Assembly: GCA_028564705.1 (NCBI GenBank)
Contig: JAPXFQ010000804.1
Location: 124,001 to 188,000, forward strand
Reading direction: 5' to 3'
Length of the DNA stretch: 64,000 nucleotides
Origin: Apricaphanius iberus
Taxonomy: Eukaryota > Chordata > Actinopteri > Cyprinodontiformes > Aphaniidae
This document shows, piece after piece, positions 36,235 to 46,874 of this stretch. Made by a program: the position numbers and the translations under genes. Numbering within the stretch: the stretch's first letter is position 1; each line of letters begins with the position of its first letter. The notes under the pieces are model-generated. The model saw only the letters and a program-made list of their open reading frames with translations. It was not told where the DNA came from and ran no database searches.

Positions 36235-37045
36235 ATTCTCTGTTATATTTGGCTATAACTTACTGTTGAAGCATGTCAAAACGCTTACTCGATCAACTGA
36301 TACGTCACTGCACAAAAATAAAATCAAAATCTAACAGAATGATTCAAACAAAGGTCTCTGAAAGGACAAAGGAAGAGACAGAAGAAGAGCGTATGACTTA
36401 TAAGAAAAAAGACAGCTATATTTAACAGAGAATACAAGGAGTCTTTCTTAAAATATGGATTTATCCTGATGGACGACTTCAGCATACCAGACTCACTAAA
36501 AATAATATCTAACCTGCTTTATAGTGATGCACTGAAGCCGTTGAAAATTGCCATAGACACGACTCCCGTAACAATGAAACAGCCACCGGGCTCCTACTGA
36601 ATACACGTTGTGGTGAGTTGTATATTTCATGAGCTTTACATTTGTGGTAAATTTAATTTTAAAGGCATATTTAAACTTTATCATAGCGACCAGAGAGTGT
36701 TAGGCGGCAGAGAGGATGTTATTCAAGTTGTTGCTGCGATGTTACAGAAATGCAAATAAAGTTAGGAGCCCATACTTATACTTATCATTATATTTTAAAA
36801 GAAATCCTTTTTTATAGTGGTCTTTTCTTTTTTTGCATAATCAATTGGCCTGTATAAACATTGTCTGATGGAAAAAAAAGAAGTTCTGAACAACTGCTGT
36901 AAGCACCCATAGAGAGACTGGATATTATGATTGTGAAGACATGACTTCAGTATGGCTAAAACGCTGCTGTTAGGAAATATTTAGCACATCACACACAATT
37001 CTATTTGTATAGCACAACAAGGCTGTTCAAATTCTGAAATCATAT
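36235..37045. other. Unassigned intronic sequence
   Basis: No gene or named repeat seen. Confidence 0.5.
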
Positions 37046-37049
37046 TTAG

Positions 37050-37470
37050 TAACATGGAATGTAAGAAGAAATCAATATTCCAATATATCATGATATTTTG
37101 TATCACAATATTGTATCGATATTCAAAACCAAAGTATCATTTTTTTGTTTTTAAGAATTTCAATGGAATTCTTACAGATCAGTCATTTTGGCAGTAAAAT
37201 TGAAAGTAGGACTGTCAGTTGGTGGCTTTTTTCACCTTTGTTCCAGTGGATCAACTACAAGTAGTGCTAAAACTGGATGTGTTATGGACCAAAGAGGTTG
37301 GAGAGTTTAGGATGCTGTGACAGAATTTAAAGTTAAATCCACTTTTGAACCTCACAATATATAGTGCTTCTAATAGTATTGAGATACATCGCAATATATT
37401 GCATCATTCCCATCTGTACCGTGATACATATCGTATTACCAAATTCTTGCCAACACACAACCCTATTAGT
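37050..37470. mobile_element. hAT-like MITE relic with ATATCG motifs
   Basis: AATATATCATGATATTTTGT and ATTGTATCGATATTC at left, and CATCGCAATATATTGCATC plus CGTGATACATATCGTATTAC then TTCTTGCCAACACACAACCC at right. These are typical of a common fish nonautonomous hAT whose ends read CTATTAGTAACTA / ...CAACCCTA. Exact ends and target duplication not resolved. Confidence 0.5.
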
Positions 37471-37474
37471 AACT

Positions 37475-40195
37475 ATAATATAAAAGCAGTGAAAGGGTGC
37501 AGACCTCCACCCACACAGCTCAGTAACACCACCCCTCTCACCGCCCAGGTTTTAGGATCATGACAAACATTTTATCACTAGTTCCTGGTCCCACTGCAGC
37601 CAGCATCAAAATGTAATCAAAAGTCACCTCCAACCATATGAGTTTTCCTACTAACTAACAGACATACAAACCCTGGCGAAAACATGATCTCCTTGGCACA
37701 GCTAAGTGCATAAACTTTTATTGCAAACTAATACATTACTACATTTTATTCTGATCCTTCTCTACAACATTGATTCAACCAAATTTGGTTGATTTCAAGT
37801 GGAAACTGATGCCCAGTTGGCTTGTTTGTATATGACTAAAATATAAAGACTTCTTTTGCCACTCATTAGTGGTCTGATGTGACAAAACAGAAGTGAGAAG
37901 AAAATGGCTACAAGCAGGGACCAATCCCAAGAATTGGTTCGAGGTTCTGGCCTACACTGCTTCTCTGAAGCTCCTGGTCTGTCTGTGTTACCTAATCTGT
38001 GTGCTGAGGTAAGACACTAGTAATTCGATTTTATGATGTTCAGAGCAAACAGCTTTTCTTATAAAGTAAGAAAACACCTTTTTCTGGATGCTTTGTCTGC
38101 ACATGATTATTTAAAGTGGCAATGAAAACTGCTATTACCAAAGAGTCATTAAAAAACCCAAACATGCTAACAGTAGTCTAGCCTTTCAGCAAACTGCTCT
38201 GCATAAAAAAATTAACAGTAGAAAACATTTTACTATTAAAAAAATCATTGCTTTTGGTGTCAAGAAAATAATTTGTGATTAAGTTAAATGATTAGGATAT
38301 TGTTATAATGTGCATTTAAAACAGAGGGGTGGGACAGGGGAAGGCTGCCAGACCCATCCCCTACCCCGAGCCTTCAGTGCAGTTGAGCAGTGGGCACCAG
38401 TACCAGAGGTGAGGCTCATTGAAGAGCTCGTCCTCTGGAGCCGAAAAGTGTGCCCACCACAAGGTCCTTACTAATTTTTACCATTTTTTACTGTTCAAAG
38501 GGATATGAAGCATCTTTTCTCTCTTTCACCGCACAGTGGTGTGTAAATCCATTTCATCATACTCATATGATGGAACCTGGTGTCCCTAAAGGGTCTATTG
38601 TCACAAATCCCATTCATTTAATAAGGGCCTGTCAAGTGCACCGGATTAGATTCAGCAAGAGTGTTTGATATGGGCAAATTGGGGAATTACACCATTAGAA
38701 GAAAGAATAAGAGAAACTTGCAGAGGAGAAGCAGAACGTACAATGGCAGATTAAGCCATGGACAGATTTACGGGGACGTGACTGCTGAGGTTTGACGACT
38801 CCAGAGGACATAGGCCTATACAGTTTGACAGGAATTGACCATGCTATGTTGTATCACAGTGGAGTTCAAGAAGCTATCAAAACATTATGCCAGGGGCCGT
38901 CTCACCAATGACCAGAAGAGTAATAAAAGACTGGAAAAAAAATCAATAGCTCTCTATATGAAGTGTTGAGAACATGCCCCCGCTCTGCTTCAGACAGCCT
39001 ATCCAAGGTCCCTATCACACCGACTGAACATCCATCGACAGACCCAATCTGACAATTTGCCACCACCGTCTGTCCCTGTCTCTCTCTTATACACATACAC
39101 ACACGCACACACTGTGTGCAGGCTTTTCTCCTCCAAATCTAACACTCTAATTTGGTTCTAGGCTGACTGTCGTGTTATTGATGTTGCCAGGGATCTGATC
39201 CATCTTTAGTCTGGGACAAGGCTTTAGTCAAGATGACAATAATTCAGAGGCATCCTGTTCGCTTCTTGCCATAGCATGAGACTGGCATCAGTAATTTAGA
39301 GACAGGATAGATAGCCAATAATACTGTATACCTCTGCATTGCTTCATCACCCAAGAAGGGCTGGATATCTGTGCTGCCTAGCCTTGCTGCTGTAAATTTC
39401 TATTGTAGCTAGCATTAAGACTGGAAATCAATTCGCTCATTTTTACTAAGTGTTACAAAAGTTGGTGAAATCTTGGGTTTGGCGATATGAAATAAGGAGT
39501 TATTGTAAAATATATGTAAATTGAAATATGTTTACTGCCCTGTGGGATATGAAATGAGGAGTGAATACATTTTCTGAGTGTGTCTGTGTTTTTTTTTTAA
39601 TGGTGTGACACAAGATAATTTATTTAAATTTTCTTCCATGTGAGCTTGTCTTGCTTGCGCTTCTTTACTTAGATTTTACAGGATAATGTGTGTTTGTGTG
39701 GATGTTTGTGAGTGTGAACCGCTCAGTGTTTTTTTTTTAGCTGGAGACTGCCACAAAATTGCAAAAGGTGGATGTGGAGTTATGTCCCAGTCCAGCGTCT
39801 TATCAAAACAATATATTGCCAAGCAGAACACAGAGGGGCCTGAGCCTGTTCTGATAACAATGAATGACGAGTGAAATGAAAAAAAAAATATTTAAAAAAT
39901 GAATAACGCAAAGATGAAAAGGAGCAATATAGTCTCTTTAGGCCCACAAGACGTGTTGGTGTAATCTATGATTATTGATTAAAGTGGTTTATGTGCTCAT
40001 ACACAGCATTGTTGAGGACATGCTCCCCACTCCATTTTTTCTCTTCCCAGGGCTGTCCGTCCTCCTGTCCTTTCCCTCTTCTCTGTCTGTATCCACACAT
40101 AGGAATAGCCTCTGAAACTTCAACTGCACCAAAAACTGGTAGCTACAAACAACAACGGGTAGATGCTGCGCTTCTTATTACCTGCCAACTGTCGG
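37475..40195. other. Unassigned intronic sequence
   Basis: Mixed sequence with a locally C/G-richer patch at 38330-38450 and (CA) and (TG) tracts near 39090 and 39690. No exon with convincing splice sites or domain was found. Confidence 0.5.
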
Positions 40196-40199
40196 GCCA

Positions 40200-40640
40200 G
40201 CCAAACTAAGGAAGCATGAGCTGGATGAAGGAATACATTCTCTTGTCCTGACTGCTCTTCATTTAATGTTATCAGGCAACCAGCAGCATAATTGCATGGT
40301 AATTATTCTATGTATAAAATGACAGAAATGACCTTCACACACATGTTTGCATAAACACGTCTTTGTTTAGTAAATAAATCAATCTAAAATATTTACACAT
40401 TCACCAAATTAAATGATTGCATAATGGTTCACAGGCTTGACAGCAGGCTTACAGAATACATTAAGTGCGCACGCTCATTCTGGAGCAAACAAGGCCGACA
40501 GTGTTTGGTCTTTGTTATTTGATCCGCTGTGAGGCATTCTGTTGAAAACATGATCTAATCAGAATATTCCCTTGTTGGTGTTATTAAATGGACTCAGGCA
40601 CGTCCACTGCCTCTAATCACACAATAAACATCAACACAAT
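40200..40640. promoter_or_regulatory. Possible conserved noncoding element
   Basis: Complex, non-repetitive sequence containing SOX-like (GCAAACAAGG, CTTTGTTA), POU/FOX-like (GTTTGCATAAACA) and homeodomain-like (TAATTATT, AATTAAATG, CTAATCAGA) words. Neural expression of neurocan makes an intronic enhancer plausible, but this rests on motif density alone. Confidence 0.2.
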
Positions 40641-40644
40641 CCTC

Positions 40645-41355
40645 AGCAAAGGAGGATTTCTTTTGGTAAAATACAAAAACACTAACAAGTGGTACTCTGG
40701 TCTTTGTTGGTAAAGCTGAAGCATGACCATAAAAGATTTATAAAACCCAACAAATGGCCAATCATCCCAGAGGGAAGATAAACATCATATATACAGTAAT
40801 AGCAAAGTGAAGGCAGTAAAGGTTCCTCTGGAAAAGATAACAATGAAAACCTTTTTTCAAACACGCCATGCCAAAGTAATGAAAAAGTAATTTCACATTT
40901 TAGGACTTTAGAACTGCACACCAAAACATATTGAAATTTGATGTTATAAATCAACACATAGTAGCCAGAATCAGAAAAAAGAGGCAAACATCGCAGCAAA
41001 AACTGTCCTCCAGTTTGTTATTAAATTTAAGTTTAGGTACAGCTGTTCTGTGCGGGCATTAGAGTACAGCTAGAGAGCACTTGTTAACAAACAGCATAAA
41101 GAAAACAAAGGAAATAGCAGAGAAAGGAAATTTGAAGCAGAGCTGGGTGGTGAAACAACATCAATTTATTTTCCGACTGTCTCAGGATAGTAGCCTCTTG
41201 TAGCTGGACTTCAGGGATGATGACACAGAGGAAGAGAATGGTGAATAAGGGAGAGTGATTTATTTACCGACATGAAAGCCCTCTTCTTTACAAACTTTTC
41301 ATCCATAAAGATCTGTTGACAGGAAAACTAATAGTTATGAATTTCAAGATTTTAT
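40645..41355. other. Unassigned intronic sequence
   Basis: No gene or named repeat seen. Confidence 0.5.
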
Positions 41356-41359
41356 TTTT

Positions 41360-41745
41360 TACTGTTGAACGAAAGCCTTAAAAAGTCCTGTTCTGTGGTT
41401 TATCATATAAAGGAAAAAGAAAACGTGAAAAAAGATCACCTTAAACACAACATAGTTGCCAAGAAACATGGAGGAGGCAGAATAATGATATGGTTTTCTT
41501 TGGAACAGAAAAAGGAAGCTGGGAAAGTTGGATAGAGCTAAATATGGGGCAATCCTGGAAGGAAATCTTTTTAGAAGGTAGTCAAAAACTTTAGAATGGA
41601 GTTTAGGTTCACCTTCCATCAGGATGATCCTAAACATAAAATCACAACTACAATAAAATGTTGTAGATCAACATTTATCTTTCAAGTGTTAGAATGACCC
41701 AGTCAAAGTTCAGATTTTGTTACATCTTGCAAACCATGTCTTTTT
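41360..41745 (+). pseudogene. Tc1-like transposase fragment
   Basis: Landmarks: AAACATGGAGGAGGCAGAAT, GGGCAATCCTGGAAGGAAAT, CACCTTCCATCAGGATGATC, AAACATAAA and AGTGTTAGAATGACCCAGTC followed by AAAGTTCAGATTTTG. This is the catalytic middle of a Tc1 transposase, including the block around the second catalytic Asp. It is strongly decayed, with stops. Confidence 0.8.
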
Positions 41746-41749
41746 TCCA

Positions 41750-43790
41750 CTTTACTAGTATGCACTAATTTGTGCTGGTGTATGACACGTCTACAACTGC
41801 ACCATATTTTTTTAATGTTGAAGGCATATTTGAGCTTGCACTTTTTTACTAAATAATTTTCCTTTAGAAAGCGATCTTTGTTTATTTATTTTATGTTAAT
41901 TGATCGGTTACTGTGGTAAATAAATAGAAAAAATAAAACCACACAAAGACCAGAAAAAGTATATATCCGTTGTCTAAAACAACAAATGTTTGAAAAAACA
42001 GTGAGGCCAAGCACCCAAAAATGCGGCAAAGTGAACACGAGCAAACTGGAAAATGAAAAAAAGGAGAAGACAACACAGTCAATTACAAGCCCCATCTTGT
42101 AGTTTGTGTCTGCATTGATTTGTCGGGCACTAGGTTCTCTGTTGCTCCCCAGTTCATCTAATTGCACTCACTCTGACCCACTAATTACTTGCCTAAGACC
42201 TAGTTGATCTCACCTCACTGCGGTGTGTTGCTGTCTGCAGCTACTCCATAATAGCATGAGAGTGAGTGAAAAGGAAAGAAAAAGTAGGAGACGCCTTAAA
42301 AAAAAAGAAAAACTGAGAACCAAAGTGGAATAATAATCTGTTCTAGAGCAGAAAGCGGAGGGGACTTGCAAAATGAAAAAAAACATGCGGCAGAGAAAAG
42401 GAAAGAGGGGAGTAGATATCTAAAATTTGAAGCATTTAATAAAAACTCTGAACTCGGATGGTGTGCAAACAAAGATAGCATCCTGCTGGTGCTCTAATTA
42501 TCTGGTTATCAGTGATTCTCCTGCACAGAGTGACATGAATGAGTATATCCCACCTTCCAGATATCGCATTATGATACTTTTTGTCACAATTAGATGTCTG
42601 ACAAACACATTTTCTTCTCAAATAAAAATGATGGCTTCATTTATGAAGAGTAAAAAAGCTATCCAAAACAGCCTGTAGTTTTGGGCTATAAACTCTCTCT
42701 ATGTACAGTATTAAATTTTGCCATGCTGCTATTATTGACCCACTGTGTTTAAGGTGATGTTCTGTTTTTTTCAGACCCCATGAACAAGTCTCCGGTGCAC
42801 CCTTGAGTTAAATTTACCTGACCACTTAAAATCATTCTATTTATTAATTTAGCCATGCTGAATTCAATTTATTTTACATTAAAAACTTTGTTCAAATGAA
42901 CATGCAAGTGTACAGTTCTCACTGCCTCTTCACTGTGGTCTGTATATCTAGCTAAATACAGCATGAAAAGTTGGGGCTTTCCTGTCTTCGTACATACACT
43001 CTAAAAATAAGTAGGGGCTTAGTAAATATCATTATAATTATAAGTTGGATGACCTTGACTAATTCAACACCAGTTTTTCTGTTGAGCTCTTTTAGAAATT
43101 TACCTAAAATAACTGGAAGTAAATAACACTTGTGGGTAATGTGTTCATGTTAATTGTGGACTTCTTCGTTTTATCTTATAGTTTGTGTTCCTTAGTTATC
43201 CCTTGAATTATGTTCTTGTCAGTGTTTGGCGGTTATTATCCGCGCACCATCTTAGGGAGGGCAGTGCATGGGAGTGGGCTGTCTGCCCTGACTGTCATGC
43301 AGTAAGAGCCACAAAAAAATTTGCCTCCTCGTTGTTGTGTAGTTCAATGATGTGAGGAGAGCAGAGAGACTTTTCTCTCCAGTGACTCGTTTCCTGGTTG
43401 ACAGATTATTAAGATTTTTTTCCCCCAAATATAAATATTAAAGTTAGCATTAAAATGTAGTAAAGTGAACACTGAATTGGAATTCAGATTTTTACTTCAA
43501 TTCAGTTTAAAATATTAAGTAAATTGAACCATTATTTTAAAACAAATAAAAGTATTGCTCTAAGTTACATGTGCCTAGCATTTCAGGATTATACTTAATT
43601 TTTTATGTGGTTTCCTCTGTATCTTGCTGTTGTTTTAACTTACAATTTCAATTCTATTGTACTCAGTTTTGTTTGTTACTGTAACAGATGAAAGTTCTCT
43701 TTTTCTGGCCATTTTGAGCATTTAATTGACCCCACAAATGTGATGCTCCAGAAACTCAATCTGCTCAAAGGAAGGTCAGTGTAGCTTCTG
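41750..43790. other. Unassigned AT-rich intronic sequence
   Basis: No gene or named repeat seen; open frames are short. Confidence 0.5.
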
Positions 43791-43799
43791 TACCGAGCT

Positions 43800-44136
43800 A
43801 AACTGTTTGCTCAGATGTGTGAAACATGATTGCACACAAGGGTTTTCTAGATTCATCAATTAGCCTTCTGAGCCAATGAGCAAACACATTTGTACCATTA
43901 GAACACGAGTGATTAGTTGCTGGAAAATGGGCCTCTATATATACACCTATGTAGATATTGCACCAAAAAACCAGACATTTGCAGCTAAGAATAGTCATTT
44001 AACACATTAGCAATGTATAACGTGTGTTTCTTTAAAGTTAAGACTAGTTTAAAGTTATCTTCATTGAAAAGTACAGTGCTTTTCCTTCAAAAATAAGGAC
44101 ATTTCAATGTGACCCCAAACGTTTGAACGGTAGTGT
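43800..44136 (+). mobile_element. Tc1-like element, 3' end
   Basis: Recognised as the 3' terminal part of a fish Tc1 element: AATTAGCCTTCTGAGCC, GTACCATTAGAACACGAGTG, AAATGGGCCTCTATATATAC, AATAAGGACATTTCAATGTG and the terminal GACCCCAAACGTTTGAACGG with TAGTGTA. The transposase body and left end are missing. Confidence 0.8.
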
Positions 44137-44139
44137 ATA

Positions 44140-44820
44140 CGTCCAGAGCCCCCCAGATTCTAGGAACCAAAGGCGGACCAACGCAGGGCCGGCCGCCCCC
44201 AAAGGGAGGAACAGATGGGAGCCCCAGAGGAATGCCCTCCCCAGGCCTTGCCCAGCCAGCACCTGGACACCCAATTCTACCAGCTCCTAGGTCCAGACCC
44301 CACCCTACACAGAGTGGCGAGACCAGGGACCAGACCAATACCTGACGACCCCCACCCCAATGAACCAACCAGGCAGCGAGCCCACAGAGCTGGCAGCAGG
44401 CCCTGACGCCAGATAAGACTCCTACCGATCCACTGAACAGCACTTTCAAAACCGGCACCCCCAAAAGAGGTGCCCCAACCAACCCAAGGAAGACATCGGC
44501 CTGAAACATCGGCCGCCCGACACAGCGGCCCAGCCAGGACCAGCCAAGCATGCACCAGGGCAGAGCCAGACTGCATCCGGGCCCCCAGCCCCAGGTATCG
44601 AGAGTCACCAATGCACCAGAGGGCAGGGGCATCAGTCACCGGCAGGGAGTGAAGGAGGGGAAAAAGGCCCCCACTCGATTTGGGCCTGAGGTGCACCAGG
44701 CAATAGGGCAGCCGAAGACCCAGCCTGACAAATAGACAGAGACATACAGAGACAATTATACGTACCCTCCCCCTCTTACGCACACACATCCTCACCAACA
44801 CATCAGGACACCCAAAAAAA
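44140..44820. repeat. C-rich, strand-asymmetric block
   Basis: About 680 bp with strong excess of C and A over G and T on the plus strand (CCCCAGGCC, ACCCCACC, CCGGCCGCCCCC). It abuts the Tc1 terminus precisely. It opens long spurious frames on both strands (for instance 181 codons on the minus strand) rich in Gly, Leu and Trp, with no domain. A similar block is at 20740-21030. Confidence 0.6.
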
Positions 44821-45239
44821 GGATGCTGTATATTAATTCATACGTCCCATACATTCTCTATACTCCCAGGTCCAGGCACTGATGCCCCAAAATGCAACCT
44901 GCCGGACCTGTGGCCTAGTAAAACTACCTGTCCCTAGTGCTATCTCAAAGCTGTCATGTTTGCTCCACTAAAACCAAACATGTATTTTGGGCAAATGCAT
45001 GAGTGATGACACACCCATATCTCTTCGCTGCTCCTCTGTCACTCAACAGAGAAAGGGAGATGAACCTCTCACTCAATATACTGCAATATAACAACAATCT
45101 CGAACTGTAAGCTGGTAGTTTTGGCCCTTCTTTGGAGAAACCAAATTTTTACTTGGGTCTAAAAAAAAAATCAGTAAATCTAGCAACAAATACATTTGGA
45201 AATACTGGGAAGCAAAACCGTTCTAAGGGAATATCCAGT

Positions 45240-45517
45240 TTGATTGGCTGGTAGCGTCACATAATGGGCTGTGTCGACTGGATGCAGAAATGAAGCAATG
45301 AAGCTCTACAGCCAATTATTGCCCATTTAAGGCAGCTGAAAACAGATATTCATATGTAAAATGTTCAACCTATTTGCGTTCATCCACAATGAGGGAAAAT
45401 TATTCTTTAGGACAACTCAAATGTTTCCAGGACATTTTACTTTTTTCCCACTTTTCCATGTGTTTTCCATGACTGGAAAATACATTCACATGTTTTCCAG
45501 GACGTGTGGGAACCCTG
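45240..45517 (-). mobile_element. hAT terminus fragment
   Basis: Ends on the plus strand with TTTTCCAGGACGTGTGGGAA then CCCTG, i.e. CAGGGTTCCCAC on the minus strand, a familiar fish hAT terminus. Repeated TTTCCATG/TTTCCAGGAC words follow inward. The other end was not found; sequence back to about 44900 may belong to it. It lies about 190 bp from the donor of the second CS exon. Confidence 0.5.
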
Positions 45518-45708
45518 GGTTATTGTTTATCCTTTGAGAACATTTGAGTGTAATAGCAATGCAAAAACAGATCAATTCTGTCAGAGGTGAAAATACATTT
45601 TCACAGTCCTGCAATCAAATGAATCTTCATGTATAAGAAAGAAAATCACTTATAAATATTATGTTATTAATTATTTAATTCCCTGGTAATATTATAAATG
45701 TAACTTAC

Positions 45709-46869
45709 CTGATGGAATTAGGCCAAATGCCCAGTCCGGTACAAGACTGCCAAATGGGTTGCTTATGTCCTTGTTCTCTGTGGTCTCTGGGGTTCTGTGT
45801 TCCTCTGGATTTAATTTAGTGGAAGGTGTCTGAACTCCTCCCATAACAAAAGACTCAGTGACTGCAGATCTGGATTCCATTTCTGTAAGTCCAATGTTGG
45901 AATTTACGGCTTTTGTGCTCAACTGAATGACTTCAGTATGAGATCCTTTAGTAGGCAACAGAGTCACTGAGAGTTGGCTTTGCTGTTCAGGTCCACTAAT
46001 ATTTTCCAGCTTTTCCGGAACCCATGAAATGGAAATAGCTGCTTCCTTTGTAAAGGAGGTGTCTGAAGTATTCTCTGTGGTAGTGACTGTGGTGAGAATA
46101 TCGGTTCTCTGTGTTTCTCGGGCTGAAGGCTTCACAGTGGACATCTCAGAAGATGTTAGCACCTCCGGCAGAGCTTCAGATGTGGCAGCCATTCCCTTCT
46201 CTTTACTCTCATCTGGTGTTTGTGAAGAAGACGGTAAAGAGAGCATCTCAGTTGGTCTATGGACATAAAATATTTCTCCCTTAGTCTCCTCATCTGTGTC
46301 TGACTCCATGGCACTCTGAGGTGAGTTGGTGGGTTGATTAACCAGGAGCCACTGGGACACAGTAGTCTGCTCACCCACAGTCAGATAACTGCGTGGTTGG
46401 TGTGAAGCTTTAGGTGTAGGACTTAATTTGAAACCACTACTGGGCAAAGTGTTGACTTTCATTTCAAAGCCATCCAGAAAGCTGCTTCCATTTCCACTAC
46501 CATCCATGTTTTTCTCCTCCCCTGATACAGCTCTGCCTTTTTCAGTCAAAGTGCCGTCTACTTCTAGATCCTGATCTTTGTCTTCACCTGAATAGTTCTC
46601 CAGGTTTTCCTGGTGAAGGGAGTTGGTAAGAGTCATCAGTTCAACAGGTCCTGCTTTAGCTTCTTTTGGCTCCCAAGATTCTTCTTCATGCAAATAGGCC
46701 ACGTTTACAGAAAGGCCTTGTTTGGGACCCCTTTCGGATTTAAGCGGCCAGAGGAATTGAGCACTGGATGCTGAAGCAAGGAAATGGCTTTGCCTGGAAC
46801 TCTGAAGACCAGATTTGTTGACATGTTTGATAGCTGAAGAATTCTCCGTGGGATCAGAAGAAAATAAAT
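45709..46869 (-). CDS. ncan: Neurocan-like exon: second chondroitin-sulfate/mucin-like region
   Basis: A 1161-bp exon (387 codons), phase 1 at both ends, acceptor TTCTTTTAG/AT and donor CATCAG/GTAAGT. It is cysteine-free and rich in Ser, Thr, Pro and Glu. The N-terminal third has the best glycosaminoglycan attachment candidates: YSGED at about residue 93 (Ser 94), VSGEE (Ser 116) and DGSGNG (Ser 125, a Ser-Gly-x-Gly motif). The rest is a Thr/Ser-rich mucin-like stretch with runs such as TTVTTTENTS, suited to O-glycosylation. It ends with a less polar segment, FGSLVPDWAFGLIPS, then a split Val codon joins the EGF exon. In the family this region carries chondroitin sulfate chains and spaces the hyaluronan-binding end from the lectin end. 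Which serines are used is inference. Read-through of the donor adds only four residues before a stop. Confidence 0.92.
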
Positions 46870-46874
46870 CTAAA

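Larger units (their letters stand above)
9914..45708 (-). other. Expanded 35.8-kb neurocan intron
   Basis: A phase-1 GT-AG intron between the second chondroitin-sulfate exon and the first EGF exon. Its size follows from the two flanking exons, which join in frame. At least a dozen transposon insertions are recognisable in it. I saw no other host exon, though an unannotated nested gene or noncoding RNA cannot be excluded. Confidence 0.85.

Noticed and set aside
44087..44801. Long minus-strand frames of 181 and 174 codons
   Set aside because: Both come from the C-rich low-complexity block, giving Gly/Leu/Trp-rich peptides without domain or splice context.
46029..46268. Plus-strand open frame over a large exon
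   Set aside because: Antisense shadow of the second chondroitin-sulfate exon.
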